A stretch of DNA of 64,000 nt. Origin: Bordetella trematum (GTDB taxonomy: Bacteria; Pseudomonadota; Gammaproteobacteria; Burkholderiales; Burkholderiaceae_B). The notes under the pieces are model-generated. The model was not told the DNA's origin. It saw only the letters and a program-made list of their open reading frames with translations, and ran no database searches. Numbering within the stretch: position 1 is the stretch's first letter; each line of letters opens with the position of its first letter. The stretch covers positions 1 through 64,000 of the forward strand of contig NZ_FKBR01000005.1 in assembly GCF_900078335.1 (NCBI RefSeq), written 5' to 3'. The translations under genes and the position numbers were made by a program. Positions 18,297 to 27,737 of the stretch are shown here, in pieces.

Positions 18297-18656
18297 GTGA
18301 CCAAGTCGGAGCTGATCGCCGCTCTGGCGGCCCGCTATCCCCAGCTGGCCGCCCGTGACACCGATTATGCGGTCAAGACCATGCTTGAAGCGATGACCCA
18401 GGCCCTGGCCTCGGGTCAGCGCATCGAGATCCGTGGTTTTGGCAGCTTCTCGTTGTCGCAGCGGTCTCCGCGCGTGGGGCGCAATCCCAAGTCGGGCGAA
18501 CAGGTGCTGGTGCCGGGCAAGCAGGTACCGCATTTCAAGGCCGGCAAGGAGTTGCGGGAACGCGTGGATCTGGCTGGAAACGGGGGGGAGGACAATGCTT
18601 CGGCCGAGTCTTCCGACCCGCTGCAGTCCGTGATGGACATGCACGCAATGCATTGA
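18297..18656 (+). CDS. ihfB: Integration host factor subunit beta
   Basis: DNA-bending half of IHF, acting with IhfA. The 119-residue protein has the HU/IHF fold with [20 protein letters not shown] and the beta-arm segment RNPKSGEQV, where Pro intercalates into DNA. It starts with GTG one base after the rpsA stop, indicating coupled translation. About 25 extra acidic and His/Met residues follow the usual end (near residue 94), a tail seen in related Burkholderiales. The rpsA-ihfB pairing is conserved. Confidence 0.95.
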   Translation: MTKSELIAALAARYPQLAARDTDYAVKTMLEAMTQALASGQRIEIRGFGSFSLSQRSPRVGRNPKSGEQVLVPGKQVPHFKAGKELRERVDLAGNGGEDNASAESSDPLQSVMDMHAMH

Positions 18657-18681
18657 CCACACGCGATCCTCGCGCCGCATG

Positions 18682-18708
18682 GCCCCTTGATGTTTCAAGG
18701 GGCTTTTT
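18682..18708 (+). terminator. Intrinsic terminator after ihfB
   Basis: Stem GCCCCTTGA (18682-18690) with TCAAGGGGC (18695-18703) followed by TTTTT. It closes the gyrA to ihfB block. lapA therefore needs its own promoter; TACAAT at 18773-18778 is a possible -10. Confidence 0.85.
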
Positions 18709-18808
18709 CGTTTCTGCGCGGCGTGTCGGAAAAAGCCTGGTCGTAGCGAAGGCGTATGGCCGTGCTTGCGCTTACAATTGACTATCTCATTCCTCTGGAG
18801 CATGCGCC

Positions 18809-19117
18809 ATGCGCTACTTCGTCTGGGCCCTGCGTTTGATCGTGTTCATTGCCGTGCTGATGTTCGCACTCAAGAACACCGACCCGGTCGCCGTCAAGTT
18901 CTACGCCGATTATGTGGTGCAGGATGTTCCGTTGATCGTCGTCATGCTGGCCACCTTCGTGCTGGGGGCGGTGTTCGGCCTGCTGCTGACCGTGCCGGCC
19001 TCCATGCGCCGTCGCCGCGAGGCGCAGCGCCTGCGCCGCGAACTCGAACGCCTGCAGGCCAGCGATCAGGCCGTCCCGGTCGCGCCCGAGGCTGTCGCCC
19101 CGATGTCGCCGCTGTAA
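18809..19117 (+). CDS. lapA: Lipopolysaccharide assembly protein A
   Basis: A 102-residue inner membrane protein with two membrane helices (about residues 6-24 and 40-62), the conserved LKNTDPVAVKFY between them, and a basic, Arg-rich cytoplasmic tail. LapA partners LapB (next gene), a pair known in E. coli to help FtsH degrade LpxC and so hold LPS synthesis in check. The ATG at 18809 has TCTGGAG upstream. Domain and neighbour agree strongly. Confidence 0.9.
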   Translation: MRYFVWALRLIVFIAVLMFALKNTDPVAVKFYADYVVQDVPLIVVMLATFVLGAVFGLLLTVPASMRRRREAQRLRRELERLQASDQAVPVAPEAVAPMSPL

Positions 19118-19152
19118 CGCGGCATTTTTGATCGCATTCAAGAGCCGGAAAC

Positions 19153-20376
19153 GTGGACTTTGAACCCTGGTGGCTGATTTTCGTACCAGTGCTGTTTGCA
19201 CTGGGCTGGTTGGCGGCGCGCTTTGATTTCCGCCAGATGCTGCGCGAGACGCGCACGCTGCCGGACTCTTATTTCCGCGGCCTGAATTTTCTGCTCAACG
19301 AGGAGCCGGACCGGGCCATCGATGCCTTTGTCGAAGTCGCCAAACTCGATCCGGAAACCACCGAGCTGCACTTTGCGCTCGGCAGCCTGTTTCGCCGCCG
19401 CGGCGAAATGGAGCGCGCCATCCGCGTGCACCAGAGCCTCCTGAACCGCTCGGATCTGCCTCAGGCCGAGCGCGAGCATGCCCAGCATGAACTGGCGCAG
19501 GATTTCCTCAAGGCGGGCATGCTGGATCGTGCCGAGTCGGCCTTCGAGCAGCTCAAGGACACCGATACGCGCTATGCCCTGCCGGCCCTGCGTTCGCTGA
19601 TCCGTATCTACGAATCCGAACACGATTGGCCGCGCGCCATCGAGGCCGTGCGCACCTTGCATGGTCTGGTCGATGAGCCGGTCCCGCAACTGGTGCACTA
19701 CTACTGCGAACAGGCGCAAGGGGCGCTGGCGGCCAAGCCGGCCGATCTCGATGCCGCCCAGGCAGCGCTGGATGCCGCCGAGCACGCCGCCGAGGGCAGC
19801 GGGCGTGGCGGCCTGAGCCGCGGCTCCAAGGTGCGCACCGCCATGCTGCGCGCGCGCGTGGCTGCCCTCGAAAGCGACAGCAAGCGTGAACGCATGTACC
19901 TGGAAAGCATCCTGGCCGATGCGCCCGAGTATGCCGGCCTGGTGGCCGAGGCCGTGTTGAACAACTACCGTCAGGCCGGCGAGGAAGTCGAAGGTCTGGC
20001 GCGCCTGCGCACCCATTACGAACGTCACGCCTCCCTGGATCTGTTCAATGTGGTGTTTCGCGAGTTGCGCGCCCAGCAAGGCAGCGAGCCGGCCTGGTCG
20101 TTCGCACGCGAAGCGCTGCGCCTGCACCCGTCGCTGCTTGGCCTGGACCGCCTGCTCGAAGCCGAGCTGGCCGCGCCGTCGGGCGAGGCTGGCAAGCCGC
20201 CGGTGCCGGGCGCAGACCTGTCGCTGCTGCGCAGCCTGATCCATAAACATACGCAGCGCCTGGACCGCTACGCCTGCCGCAGCTGCGGTTTCCAGGCACG
20301 CCGGTTCTACTGGCAATGCCCGGGCTGCAACGCCTGGGAAACCTATGCGCCGCGTCGTCTGGAAGAACTTGAATGA
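19153..20376 (+). CDS. lapB: Lipopolysaccharide assembly protein B
   Basis: A 407-residue cytoplasmic protein held by an N-terminal membrane helix (WWLIFVPVLFALGWLAA). Tandem TPR-like helices span about residues 40-340, and a C-terminal rubredoxin-type metal knuckle has CRSCGF and CPGCNAW, whose four Cys bind metal. In E. coli LapB presents LpxC to FtsH and coordinates LPS synthesis with export. The start codon is GTG. Its stop overlaps the start of hldA, linking LPS control with heptose supply. Confidence 0.94.
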   Translation: MDFEPWWLIFVPVLFALGWLAARFDFRQMLRETRTLPDSYFRGLNFLLNEEPDRAIDAFVEVAKLDPETTELHFALGSLFRRRGEMERAIRVHQSLLNRSDLPQAEREHAQHELAQDFLKAGMLDRAESAFEQLKDTDTRYALPALRSLIRIYESEHDWPRAIEAVRTLHGLVDEPVPQLVHYYCEQAQGALAAKPADLDAAQAALDAAEHAAEGSGRGGLSRGSKVRTAMLRARVAALESDSKRERMYLESILADAPEYAGLVAEAVLNNYRQAGEEVEGLARLRTHYERHASLDLFNVVFRELRAQQGSEPAWSFAREALRLHPSLLGLDRLLEAELAAPSGEAGKPPVPGADLSLLRSLIHKHTQRLDRYACRSCGFQARRFYWQCPGCNAWETYAPRRLEELE

Positions 20377-21314
20377 TGGCTTTTCCCGCCCAGGCCGTCG
20401 CGCAGTCGCGCGTGCTGGTCGTCGGTGATGTGATGCTGGACCGTTATTGGTTCGGCGAGGTGGAGCGGATTTCGCCCGAAGCGCCCGTGCCCGTGGTGCG
20501 GGTGGCGCGCCGCGAAGACAGATTGGGTGGCGCTGCCAACGTGGCGCGCAACATTGCCGCATTGGGCGCACAGGCTGTGTTGATCGGCGTGGTCGGCGCC
20601 GACGAGGCCGGTCAGCGCATCGCGACGCTGGCCGCCGAAGAGGGCGTGCGCACCGAGCTGCCGGCAGACCCGGGCTGTCCGACCACGCTCAAGATGCGCG
20701 TACTGGGACGCCAGCAGCAATTGCTGCGCGTGGATTTCGAAGAGCACCCCTCGGCGGCCGTGGTCGATGCGGTGCATGAGGCCCTGCTGCGCGAATTGCC
20801 CCATTGCGATGTGCTGGTGCTGTCGGATTACGCCAAGGGCACCCTGGCGCGGGTCGCCGAGCTCATCGCCCTGGCGCGCGCGCGCAAGATCCCGGTGCTG
20901 GTCGATCCCAAGGGCGCTGATTACAGCCGCTATCGGGGCGCGACCCTGGTCACGCCCAACCGCCTCGAAATGCAGCTGGCCGTGGGCCACTGGAGCGATG
21001 AGGACGACCTGACGCGCCGGGCCCAGGCCTTGCGCGAAGCGCTCGACCTCGAGGCCTTGCTGGTCACGCGCTCGGAGCAGGGCATGACCCTCTTTCTTGA
21101 GCAGGGGCGCGACCACGTCGACGCCCAGGCGCACGAAGTGTTTGACGTATCCGGCGCGGGCGATACCGTGCTGGCCGCGCTGGCGGTGATGCGCGCGGCA
21201 GGCCTGTCCTGGGCCGAGGCCATGTATTGGGCCAACCGCGCCGGCGGCATCGTCGTCGGCAAGCTGGGCACTTCGGTGGTGACCGGCGCTGAACTTGCAG
21301 GAGATACCCCATGA
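20373..21314 (+). CDS. hldA: D-glycero-beta-D-manno-heptose-7-phosphate kinase
   Basis: PfkB-family kinase making heptose 1,7-bisphosphate for the LPS inner core. The 313-residue protein corresponds to the kinase domain only (HldE of enterics also has a nucleotidyltransferase domain), so this is the split RfaE1/HldA form. It has [16 protein letters not shown], the PfkB motif [16 protein letters not shown] with catalytic Asp, and [14 protein letters not shown] overlaps the lapB stop. The adenylyltransferase partner (HldC/RfaE2) is not in the window. Confidence 0.93.
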   Translation: MMAFPAQAVAQSRVLVVGDVMLDRYWFGEVERISPEAPVPVVRVARREDRLGGAANVARNIAALGAQAVLIGVVGADEAGQRIATLAAEEGVRTELPADPGCPTTLKMRVLGRQQQLLRVDFEEHPSAAVVDAVHEALLRELPHCDVLVLSDYAKGTLARVAELIALARARKIPVLVDPKGADYSRYRGATLVTPNRLEMQLAVGHWSDEDDLTRRAQALREALDLEALLVTRSEQGMTLFLEQGRDHVDAQAHEVFDVSGAGDTVLAALAVMRAAGLSWAEAMYWANRAGGIVVGKLGTSVVTGAELAGDTP

Positions 21315-22300
21315 TTGTGGTGACTGGCGCAGCCGGTTTCATCGGCAGCAACCTGGTGCGCGGGCTCAACCGCCGTGGCATCCATGACATCCTCGCCATC
21401 GACGACCTCACCCAGGGTGACAAATTCCTCAATCTGGTCGATTGCCGGATCGCCGACTACATGCATCACGAGGATGCGCGCGAGCGTCTGCGCGCCGGCA
21501 CGCTGCCCAAGCTGCGCGCCGTGCTGCATCAGGGCGCCTGCTCGGATACCACCGAGCGCGATGGCCGCTACATGATGGACAACAATTACCGCGTCACCCT
21601 CGAATGGTTCGAGTACTGCCAGGCGCAGCGCGTGCCGTTTCTGTATGCCTCGTCGGCGGCCGTCTACGGGGCTTCGTCCGTCTACGTCGAAGACCCGGCC
21701 AACGAAGGTCCGCTCAATGTCTATGGTTATTCCAAGCTGCTGTTCGATCAGGTGCTGCGCACCCGGATGGATCGCCTGACGGCCCAGGTGGTGGGCCTGC
21801 GTTATTTCAACGTCTACGGTCCTCATGAGCAGCACAAGGGCCGCATGGCCTCTGTGGCTTTCCACAACATGAACCAGTTCCTCGCCGAGGGCCATGTGCG
21901 CCTGTTCGAGGGTTGGGACGGCTACGCCAACGGTGGGCAGAGCCGCGACTTCATTTCGGTGGAGGACGTGGTGGCCGTCAATCTGCATTTTCTCGATCAT
22001 CCGGACGTCTCCGGCATCTTCAACTGCGGCACCGGGCGGGCCCAGCCGTTCAATGATGTGGCCGTCGCGGTGGTCAACAGCCTGCGTGCAGAACGTGGCG
22101 AGGCTGCGCTGCCGCTTGAGGCGCTGGTCGAGCAGGGACTGATCCGGTACATCCCCTTCCCGGATGACCTGAAGGGTCGTTATCAGAGCTTTACGCAGGC
22201 CAATGTGGACAGCCTGCGCGCGGCCGGATTCGATGCGCCCATGCGCGACGTGCAGGCCGGCGTCAGCGAGTACGTGCGCTACTGGCGCGCGCGCAAGTAG
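21311..22300 (+). CDS. hldD: ADP-L-glycero-D-manno-heptose-6-epimerase
   Basis: Final step in activated heptose synthesis for LPS. The 329-residue short-chain dehydrogenase/epimerase has the NADP motif [11 protein letters not shown] at residues 5-15, [19 protein letters not shown] with the catalytic Tyr and Lys, and [15 protein letters not shown]. Its ATG overlaps the hldA stop by four bases. Together with lapAB and hldA it forms an LPS supply and control operon. Confidence 0.97.
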   Translation: MIVVTGAAGFIGSNLVRGLNRRGIHDILAIDDLTQGDKFLNLVDCRIADYMHHEDARERLRAGTLPKLRAVLHQGACSDTTERDGRYMMDNNYRVTLEWFEYCQAQRVPFLYASSAAVYGASSVYVEDPANEGPLNVYGYSKLLFDQVLRTRMDRLTAQVVGLRYFNVYGPHEQHKGRMASVAFHNMNQFLAEGHVRLFEGWDGYANGGQSRDFISVEDVVAVNLHFLDHPDVSGIFNCGTGRAQPFNDVAVAVVNSLRAERGEAALPLEALVEQGLIRYIPFPDDLKGRYQSFTQANVDSLRAAGFDAPMRDVQAGVSEYVRYWRARK

Positions 22301-22358
22301 CGCGGCGCCGCCTTCGGGCCTTCCGTAAGGGCGGGCCCGCTAGGGCAAAACGGGGCAC

Positions 22359-22385
22359 TCAGGGGGCGGCATGGCTGCCCCCTGA
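22359..22385. terminator. Terminator-like hairpin after hldD
   Basis: TCAGGGGGC and GCCCCCTGA form a nine-base perfect stem with a nine-base loop, but no T run follows. It may be a Rho-linked pause or a structural barrier between hldD and the comEA-like gene. Confidence 0.4.
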
Positions 22386-22437
22386 CGCATTCTGGAGCCC
22401 GTGGCGGCGTGGGCCGCCCGCAATCCGGAGTCCATCC

Positions 22438-22800
22438 ATGTCCCTGCCCCGTCTTTCCCTGCTGGCCCGAGTGATGCTTGCGGCAGCGCTGCTGGCGCCT
22501 GCCGTTTCGGCCCGGGCCCTTGATGTCAATCTTGCCGATGCGGCCCAGCTGACGCATCTCAAGGGGCTTGGCCCCGCCACGGCCGAGCGCATCGTGCGCG
22601 AACGTGAGCGTGGCGGCCCCTATCTGTCGCCCCAGGATCTGGCCGAGCGGGTGAGAGGCATCGGCGCACGCAAGCTGCAGGGCCTGCAGGAGGCCGGCCT
22701 GACGGTCGGGCCGGCAGGCCCTGCGTCAGCTTCCCGGGAGGCCGCGCGGCCCGCGGGCCGTCCGGGCGCACGGCCGGCCACGCCCACGCGCCGCCCCTGA
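22438..22800 (+). CDS. ComEA-like helix-hairpin-helix DNA-binding protein
   Basis: A 120-residue exported protein with a signal peptide (residues 1-26, cleavage near ARA) and two helix-hairpin-helix motifs (LTHLKGLGPATAERIV and VRGIGARKLQGLQ). The C-terminal 35 residues are disordered and rich in Pro, Ala and Arg. Proteins of this form bind DNA in the periplasm; ComEA does so in natural transformation. No other competence gene is nearby, so the cellular role is not fixed. A direct relative could also act in DNA repair or pilus-associated DNA uptake. Confidence 0.75.
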   Translation: MSLPRLSLLARVMLAAALLAPAVSARALDVNLADAAQLTHLKGLGPATAERIVRERERGGPYLSPQDLAERVRGIGARKLQGLQEAGLTVGPAGPASASREAARPAGRPGARPATPTRRP

Positions 22801-22879
22801 GGCGGTGCTTCGCCCGGTGGCCCTTTTCGGAGCGCGGGTTTCCCTGCGCAGCGGCGCATCGGGCGGTTATCATCCTTGC

Positions 22880-23791
22880 ATGAACGCCATTACCTATCCC
22901 ACGATCGAGCAAACCGTCGGCCATACGCCGCTGGTGCGTCTGCAACGCATTCCTGGCGCCTCGGGCCAGGCGCGCGGCAACGTCATTCTCGCCAAGCTCG
23001 AAGGCAACAACCCGGCCGGTTCCGTCAAGGATCGGGCGGCCCTGTCGATGATCCTGCGGGCCGAGGCGCGCGGCGAGATCGCCCCTGGCGATACGCTGAT
23101 CGAGGCCACCAGCGGCAATACGGGCATTGCGCTGGCCATGACGGCGGCCATGCGCGGCTACCGCATGATCCTCATCATGCCGGACAACCTGTCGGTCGAA
23201 CGGCGCGCCGCCATGACTGCTTACGGGGCCGAGCTGATCCTGACGCCGGCCGCGCAGGGCGGCATGGAGTATGCCCGTGATCTGGCCATGTCCATGCAGG
23301 CCGAAGGCAAGGGCAAGGTGCTGGATCAATTCTCCAACGCGGACAACCCCCAGGCGCATATCGAAGGCACCGGCCCTGAAATATGGGATCAGACCGGCGG
23401 TCAGGTGACCCATTTCGTCAGCGCCATGGGCACGACCGGCACCATCGTGGGCGTATCGCGCTACCTGAAGTCGCGCAATCCCGCCGTGCAGGTGGTCGGC
23501 GCGCAGCCGGCCGAGGGCTCGCAGATCCCGGGTATCCGCAAGTGGCCCGAGGAATATCTGCCGAAGATTTTCGACCCTAGCGTGGTGGATGGCTACGAGT
23601 CGATTTCGCAGGCCGATGCCGAGGCCATGGCGCGCCGGCTGGCGGCTGAAGAGGGTATTTTTTGCGGGATCTCGTCGGCTGGCGCGCTGGTCGCGGCGCT
23701 GCGCGTGGCCGAGCGGGTCGAGAACGCCACCATCGTGTTCATCGTCTGCGATCGCGGCGACCGCTATCTGTCGACCGGCGTATTCAACTGA
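22880..23791 (+). CDS. cysM: Cysteine synthase B
   Basis: Makes cysteine from O-acetylserine and sulfide or thiosulfate. The 303-residue fold-type II PLP protein has the PLP Lys in NPAGSVKDRAA, TSGNTGIALA, the phosphate loop GTTGT, and GISSAGA. The C-terminal FIVCDRGDRYLSTGVF is a CysM hallmark, and IRKWPEEYLP, characteristic of CysM over CysK, is also present. The ATG at 22880 was chosen over the longer frame since homologues start MNAI or similar. It ends at a strong terminator. Confidence 0.95.
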   Translation: MNAITYPTIEQTVGHTPLVRLQRIPGASGQARGNVILAKLEGNNPAGSVKDRAALSMILRAEARGEIAPGDTLIEATSGNTGIALAMTAAMRGYRMILIMPDNLSVERRAAMTAYGAELILTPAAQGGMEYARDLAMSMQAEGKGKVLDQFSNADNPQAHIEGTGPEIWDQTGGQVTHFVSAMGTTGTIVGVSRYLKSRNPAVQVVGAQPAEGSQIPGIRKWPEEYLPKIFDPSVVDGYESISQADAEAMARRLAAEEGIFCGISSAGALVAALRVAERVENATIVFIVCDRGDRYLSTGVFN

Positions 23792-23814
23792 ACTGGCGGT
23801 TTCTGGTACCCGAG

Positions 23815-23848
23815 CCGGCCTGCAAGCGATCGCAGGCCGGTTTTCTTT
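23815..23848 (+). terminator. Intrinsic terminator of cysM
   Basis: Nine-base perfect stem CCGGCCTGC/GCAGGCCGG with an eight-base loop, then TTTTCTTT. It separates convergent cysM and mltB. Confidence 0.9.
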
Positions 23849-23861
23849 GGGCTTGCCGGCG

Positions 23862-24998
23862 TCAGCGCTGCCCCATGCGGGCGGAGATCGCGTCGGCCAG
23901 CTCTGCTACGGCGGTGGCGTAGAAATAGCTGCGGTTGTATTGCGTGATGACGAAGAAATTGCTGGTGCCGGTGCGGTACTGTGCCGTGCCGCGCGCTTCT
24001 TCGGCCAGGTCGACGATGCCCAGGGGACTGCTTTGCCAGCTGCCGCCGCTGGCGCCGGGAGCGAGGCGTGCTCCGGCCTGCTGCAATTGGGCCCAGCTGA
24101 GCTTGGGCGTCAGGCCGCCATCGACCAGCGCCGACGGATCAGCGGGCAGGATGACCGGGGCGAACACCGGCAGGCTGCGCTGCCAGCCATGGTTCTGCAG
24201 GAAACGGCCCACGGACATGACGGCATCGGGCACGCTGTGGCTCAGGTCGATGTGGCCGTCATCGTCGCCGTCGGCGGCATGGTGGGCGATGCTGGTCGGC
24301 ATGAACTGAGGCAGCCCGATGGCGCCGGCATAAGAACCCAGCGTGTCGGGGGCCAGTTTGCCTTGCAGCGTCAGGGTGATGAAGTCGGCCAACTGGTTGC
24401 GGAACATGGCGACCCGTTCCGGGCGCACCGGTTCGGGGTAGTCGAAGGCCAGGGTGGAGAGGGCGTCGATGACCCGGAAGTTGCCCATGTTGCGGCCGTA
24501 GAGGGTCTCCACGCCGATGATGGACACGATGATGGAAGCCGGTACGCCGTATTGCTGTGCCGCCTGTTCGATGACGGAGCGGTTTTCGTTCCAGAATTCC
24601 ACGCCCCACTGGATGCGCTTGGGCTCCACGAAGCGCCCGCGGTAGGTGTTCCAGCTGCGCCATACCTTGCGCCCCGGTATCGATGGGGCGATCAGGCGGG
24701 CTACGGTGCTGTTGTAGCTGGCGTCGTTGAGCAGCGCCATCACGGCGGGCAAGGGAAGGTTGCGCTCGGCAGCCAGCGCCTGGCCGAACTGTTGGACTTC
24801 GGGCCGCAGGGCTGCGCCATCGATCACCCTGGTCGATGGGGTTTCCTGGGGACGGTCCGGGCCGATGCGGATCGCCTGCCCGGGGGCCTGGCGCTGCGGC
24901 GCCTCGGCCGCTTCGGGAGGAGAAACCGCGGGGGAGGCACAGCCCGCGGTCAGGGCGGAAACAAAACAGATTTGCAGGAAACGCCGGGTGATGAACAT
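23862..24998 (-). CDS. mltB: Membrane-bound lytic murein transglycosylase B
   Basis: Cleaves glycan strands of peptidoglycan to give 1,6-anhydro ends. The 378-residue lipoprotein has a signal peptide with lipobox LTAGC (Cys near 20). The catalytic segment is SIIGVETLYGR, whose Glu is the acid/base, followed by GAIGLPQFMPTS and the Asp-rich DGDDDGHIDL calcium-like loop. The start at 24998 (MFITRRF) puts only ten bases between it and the divergent hydrolase start. A start at 25019 would overlap that gene. The C terminus carries FVITQYNRSYFYATAV, typical of the family. Confidence 0.94.
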   Translation of the reverse strand: MFITRRFLQICFVSALTAGCASPAVSPPEAAEAPQRQAPGQAIRIGPDRPQETPSTRVIDGAALRPEVQQFGQALAAERNLPLPAVMALLNDASYNSTVARLIAPSIPGRKVWRSWNTYRGRFVEPKRIQWGVEFWNENRSVIEQAAQQYGVPASIIVSIIGVETLYGRNMGNFRVIDALSTLAFDYPEPVRPERVAMFRNQLADFITLTLQGKLAPDTLGSYAGAIGLPQFMPTSIAHHAADGDDDGHIDLSHSVPDAVMSVGRFLQNHGWQRSLPVFAPVILPADPSALVDGGLTPKLSWAQLQQAGARLAPGASGGSWQSSPLGIVDLAEEARGTAQYRTGTSNFFVITQYNRSYFYATAVAELADAISARMGQR

Positions 24999-25008
24999 AA
25001 TCTTCCCT

Positions 25009-25932
25009 ATGGAGACCATGTATATTACTCACCCCTCATGCAAACTGCATGAAATGGGCAGTTGGCACCCGGAAGGCCCGCAGAGGCTGGATGCCATTTC
25101 CGATCAGCTGCTATCCAGCGGATTGATGCCCTATCTGGCCGAAAAAGAGGCCGGCGTCGCCAGCCGCGAGGATATTCTGCGCGTGCACAGCGCCTATCAT
25201 CTGGATCGCCTGCGCGAGATGGCGCCCGAACATGGCTATACCGCCATCGATTCCGACACCCTCATGAACCCGCATACCCTGGATGCCGCCTACCATGCCG
25301 CGGGGGCCGGGATCACGGCGGTCGATGCGGTCATGGCCGGCGAGGCCAGCACGGTTTTTTGTGCAGTGCGTCCACCCGGGCACCACGCCGAGCACAGCCG
25401 CGCCATGGGTTTTTGTTTCTTCAACAATGTCGCCATCGCAGCACGTTATGCGCTCAGCCGATACGGCCTGGAGCGCATCGCCATCATCGATTTCGATGTC
25501 CACCACGGCAATGGCACCGAAGAGGCGTTTGCCGGCGACGACCGGGTGCTGATGTGCAGTTTCTTTCAGCATCCCTTCTTCCCCAACAGCGGCTTCGAAC
25601 ATCCCGCCAGCAACATGGTGAACGTGCCCCTGGAGGCCTATGCCACCGGCGTGGCGGTGCGCCAGGCCGTGCAGCAGGAGTGGCTGCCGCGACTGCAGGC
25701 CCATGCGCCGCAACTGCTGTTCATTTCGGCTGGTTTCGATGCCCATCGCGAGGACGACATGGCGCAGATGGGGCTGGTCGAAGCCGATTATGCATGGATC
25801 ACGGATCGCCTGGTCGAGGTGGCAGATCGCTATGCGCAAGGGCGGATTGTGAGCACGCTGGAGGGCGGCTATAACTTGTCCGCACTGGCTCGCAGCGTGG
25901 TCGCGCACATGCGATCCCTTTCTAAGTTGTAG
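25009..25932 (+). CDS. Histone deacetylase-family amidohydrolase
   Basis: A 307-residue zinc hydrolase of the arginase/deacetylase fold (acetoin utilization or acetylpolyamine deacetylase group). It shows RPPGHHAEH with the catalytic His pair, [12 protein letters not shown] carrying zinc ligands, [11 protein letters not shown], and [13 protein letters not shown] with the third ligand Asp, ending in LEGGYN. The substrate is uncertain; candidates are acetylpolyamines or acetyl-lysine proteins. Start ATG 25009 or 25018 are both possible; the second has GGAG three bases before it. The mltB gene diverges from here, and etfB follows with its own promoter. Confidence 0.88.
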   Translation: METMYITHPSCKLHEMGSWHPEGPQRLDAISDQLLSSGLMPYLAEKEAGVASREDILRVHSAYHLDRLREMAPEHGYTAIDSDTLMNPHTLDAAYHAAGAGITAVDAVMAGEASTVFCAVRPPGHHAEHSRAMGFCFFNNVAIAARYALSRYGLERIAIIDFDVHHGNGTEEAFAGDDRVLMCSFFQHPFFPNSGFEHPASNMVNVPLEAYATGVAVRQAVQQEWLPRLQAHAPQLLFISAGFDAHREDDMAQMGLVEADYAWITDRLVEVADRYAQGRIVSTLEGGYNLSALARSVVAHMRSLSKL

Positions 25933-25935
25933 AAT
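25930..25935 (+). promoter_or_regulatory. Likely -10 of the etfBA operon
   Basis: TTGTAGAAT contains TAGAAT at 25930-25935, overlapping the stop codon of the preceding gene. The same TTGTAGAAT occurs before rplS, and GTTAGAAT occurs before gyrA. The leader to etfB is about 60 bases. No consensus -35 is evident. Confidence 0.5.
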
Positions 25936-26002
25936 CAGGAAAAATTTGTGCAATGCAACTCCCGGTATTCCACCGGGGTGTCATCTTTTTGGAGGCTGCT
26001 GG

Positions 26003-26752
26003 ATGAAGGTATTGGTACCCGTCAAGCGCGTCGTTGACTATAACGTCAAGGTGCGCGTGAAATCTGATCAGACCGGGGTGGACATCGCCAACGTGAAGAT
26101 GTCGATGAACCCCTTTGACGAAATCGCCGTCGAGGAAGCGACGCGCCTGAAGGAAAAGGGCGGCGTGACCGAGGTCGTGGCCGTGTCTTGCGGCGTGGCC
26201 CAGAGCCAGGAAACCCTGCGCACGGCCATGGCCATCGGCGCTGACCGTGGCGTGCTGGTGCAGACCGATGCCGAACTGCAGCCCCTGGCCGTGGCCAAGC
26301 TGCTCAAGGCGCTGGTCGACAAGGAACAGCCGCAACTGGTGATCCTGGGCAAGCAGGCCATCGATGACGACGCCAACCAGACCGGCCAGATGCTGGCCGC
26401 GCTGCTGGACTGGCCGCAAGCCACGTTCGCCAGCAAGGTCGAGCTGGGCGACGGCCAGGTGACGGTGACGCGCGAGGTCGACGGTGGCCTGGAAACGCTG
26501 ACCCTCAAGCTGCCGGCGATCATCACGACCGACCTGCGTCTGAACGAGCCGCGCTACGTCACGCTGCCCAACATCATGAAGGCCAAGAAGAAGCCGCTCG
26601 ACACGGTCACGCCTGAAGAGCTGGGCGTGGACGCCGCGCCGCGTCTGAAGACCCTCAAGGTCACCGAACCGCCTGCGCGCAAGGCTGGCATCAAGGTGCC
26701 GGACGTCGCCACGCTGGTCGAGAAACTCAAGAACGAAGCCAAGGTGATCTAA
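26003..26752 (+). CDS. etfB: Electron transfer flavoprotein beta subunit
   Basis: With EtfA carries electrons from acyl-CoA dehydrogenases to ETF-quinone oxidoreductase. The 249-residue protein opens [18 protein letters not shown] and has the AMP-binding [19 protein letters not shown] stretch (quoted as [17 protein letters not shown]) and [11 protein letters not shown], with the recognition-loop Leu region earlier. GGAGG (25991-25995) precedes the ATG. The etfA start follows after two bases. Acyl-CoA dehydrogenase 3 kb downstream is a likely electron donor. Confidence 0.96.
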   Translation: MKVLVPVKRVVDYNVKVRVKSDQTGVDIANVKMSMNPFDEIAVEEATRLKEKGGVTEVVAVSCGVAQSQETLRTAMAIGADRGVLVQTDAELQPLAVAKLLKALVDKEQPQLVILGKQAIDDDANQTGQMLAALLDWPQATFASKVELGDGQVTVTREVDGGLETLTLKLPAIITTDLRLNEPRYVTLPNIMKAKKKPLDTVTPEELGVDAAPRLKTLKVTEPPARKAGIKVPDVATLVEKLKNEAKVI

Positions 26753-26754
26753 CA

Positions 26755-27684
26755 ATGACGACGCTTGTTATTGCCGAACACGACAACGCCCAACTGAAGG
26801 GTGCCACCCTGAACACCGTGGCCGCCGCCGCCAAGCTTGGCGGCGACGTGCACGTGCTGGTGGCGGGCAGCAACGCCCGCGCCGTGGCCGAGCAGGCTGC
26901 CGCCGTGGCCGGCGTGTCCAAGGTGCTGCTGGCCGACGCCCCGCAACTGGCCGAAGGGCTGGCCGAGAACCTGGCCGCCCAGGTGCTGGCCGTGGCGTCG
27001 GGCTACAGCCACATCCTGTTCCCGGCGACCGCCTCGGGCAAGAACGTGGCCCCGCGCGTGGCCGCCAAGCTGGACGTGGCCCAGATCTCCGACATCATCG
27101 CTGTCGAGTCGGCCGATACCTTCCAGCGCCCCATCTACGCCGGCAACGCCATCGCCACCGTGCAATCGGGCGATGCCGTCAAGGTCATCACCGTGCGCAC
27201 CACCGGCTTTGACGCCGTGGCCGCCAGCGGTGGCTCGGCTGCCATCGAAGATGCCGCTGCCGTGGCGGATTCGGGTCTGTCGTCCTTTGTCGGCCGCGAA
27301 GTCGCCAAGAGCGACCGTCCCGAGCTGGCCGGCGCCCGCGTGGTCGTCTCCGGCGGCCGTGGCATGGGCAGCGCCGAGAACTTCAAGATCCTCGATCCGC
27401 TGGCCGACAAGCTCGGCGCGGCGCTGGGCGCTTCGCGTGCCGCCGTCGATGCCGGCTACGCCCCCAACGACTGGCAGGTTGGCCAGACCGGCAAGATCGT
27501 TGCGCCGCAACTGTATGTCGCCGTCGGCATTTCCGGCGCCATTCAGCACCTGGCGGGCATGAAGGACTCCAAGGTCATCGTTGCCATCAACAAGGACCCG
27601 GAAGCGCCGATTTTCGGTGTTGCCGACTACGGTCTGGTGGGCGACCTGTTCCAGGTGGTCCCGGAACTGAGCAGCGCGCTGTAA
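26755..27684 (+). CDS. etfA: Electron transfer flavoprotein alpha subunit
   Basis: The FAD-binding partner of EtfB. The 309-residue protein has an N-terminal nucleotide-like domain and the C-terminal FAD domain with [34 protein letters not shown], and [17 protein letters not shown] ending in [10 protein letters not shown]. All are diagnostic. It starts two bases after etfB and is followed by a strong terminator. Confidence 0.97.
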   Translation: MTTLVIAEHDNAQLKGATLNTVAAAAKLGGDVHVLVAGSNARAVAEQAAAVAGVSKVLLADAPQLAEGLAENLAAQVLAVASGYSHILFPATASGKNVAPRVAAKLDVAQISDIIAVESADTFQRPIYAGNAIATVQSGDAVKVITVRTTGFDAVAASGGSAAIEDAAAVADSGLSSFVGREVAKSDRPELAGARVVVSGGRGMGSAENFKILDPLADKLGAALGASRAAVDAGYAPNDWQVGQTGKIVAPQLYVAVGISGAIQHLAGMKDSKVIVAINKDPEAPIFGVADYGLVGDLFQVVPELSSAL

Positions 27685-27707
27685 TACGCTGACCGGTGAC
27701 GGCAGGA

Positions 27708-27737
27708 AACCGCGGCCTTCGGGCCGCGGTTTTTTTT
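27708..27737 (+). terminator. Intrinsic terminator of etfBA
   Basis: Stem AACCGCGGCC with GGCCGCGGTT around a TTCG tetraloop, followed by eight T. The TTCG loop makes this an especially stable hairpin. Confidence 0.95.

Noticed and set aside
23589-25052. A 487-residue plus-strand frame
   Set aside because: Antisense of mltB and partly out of frame within cysM.
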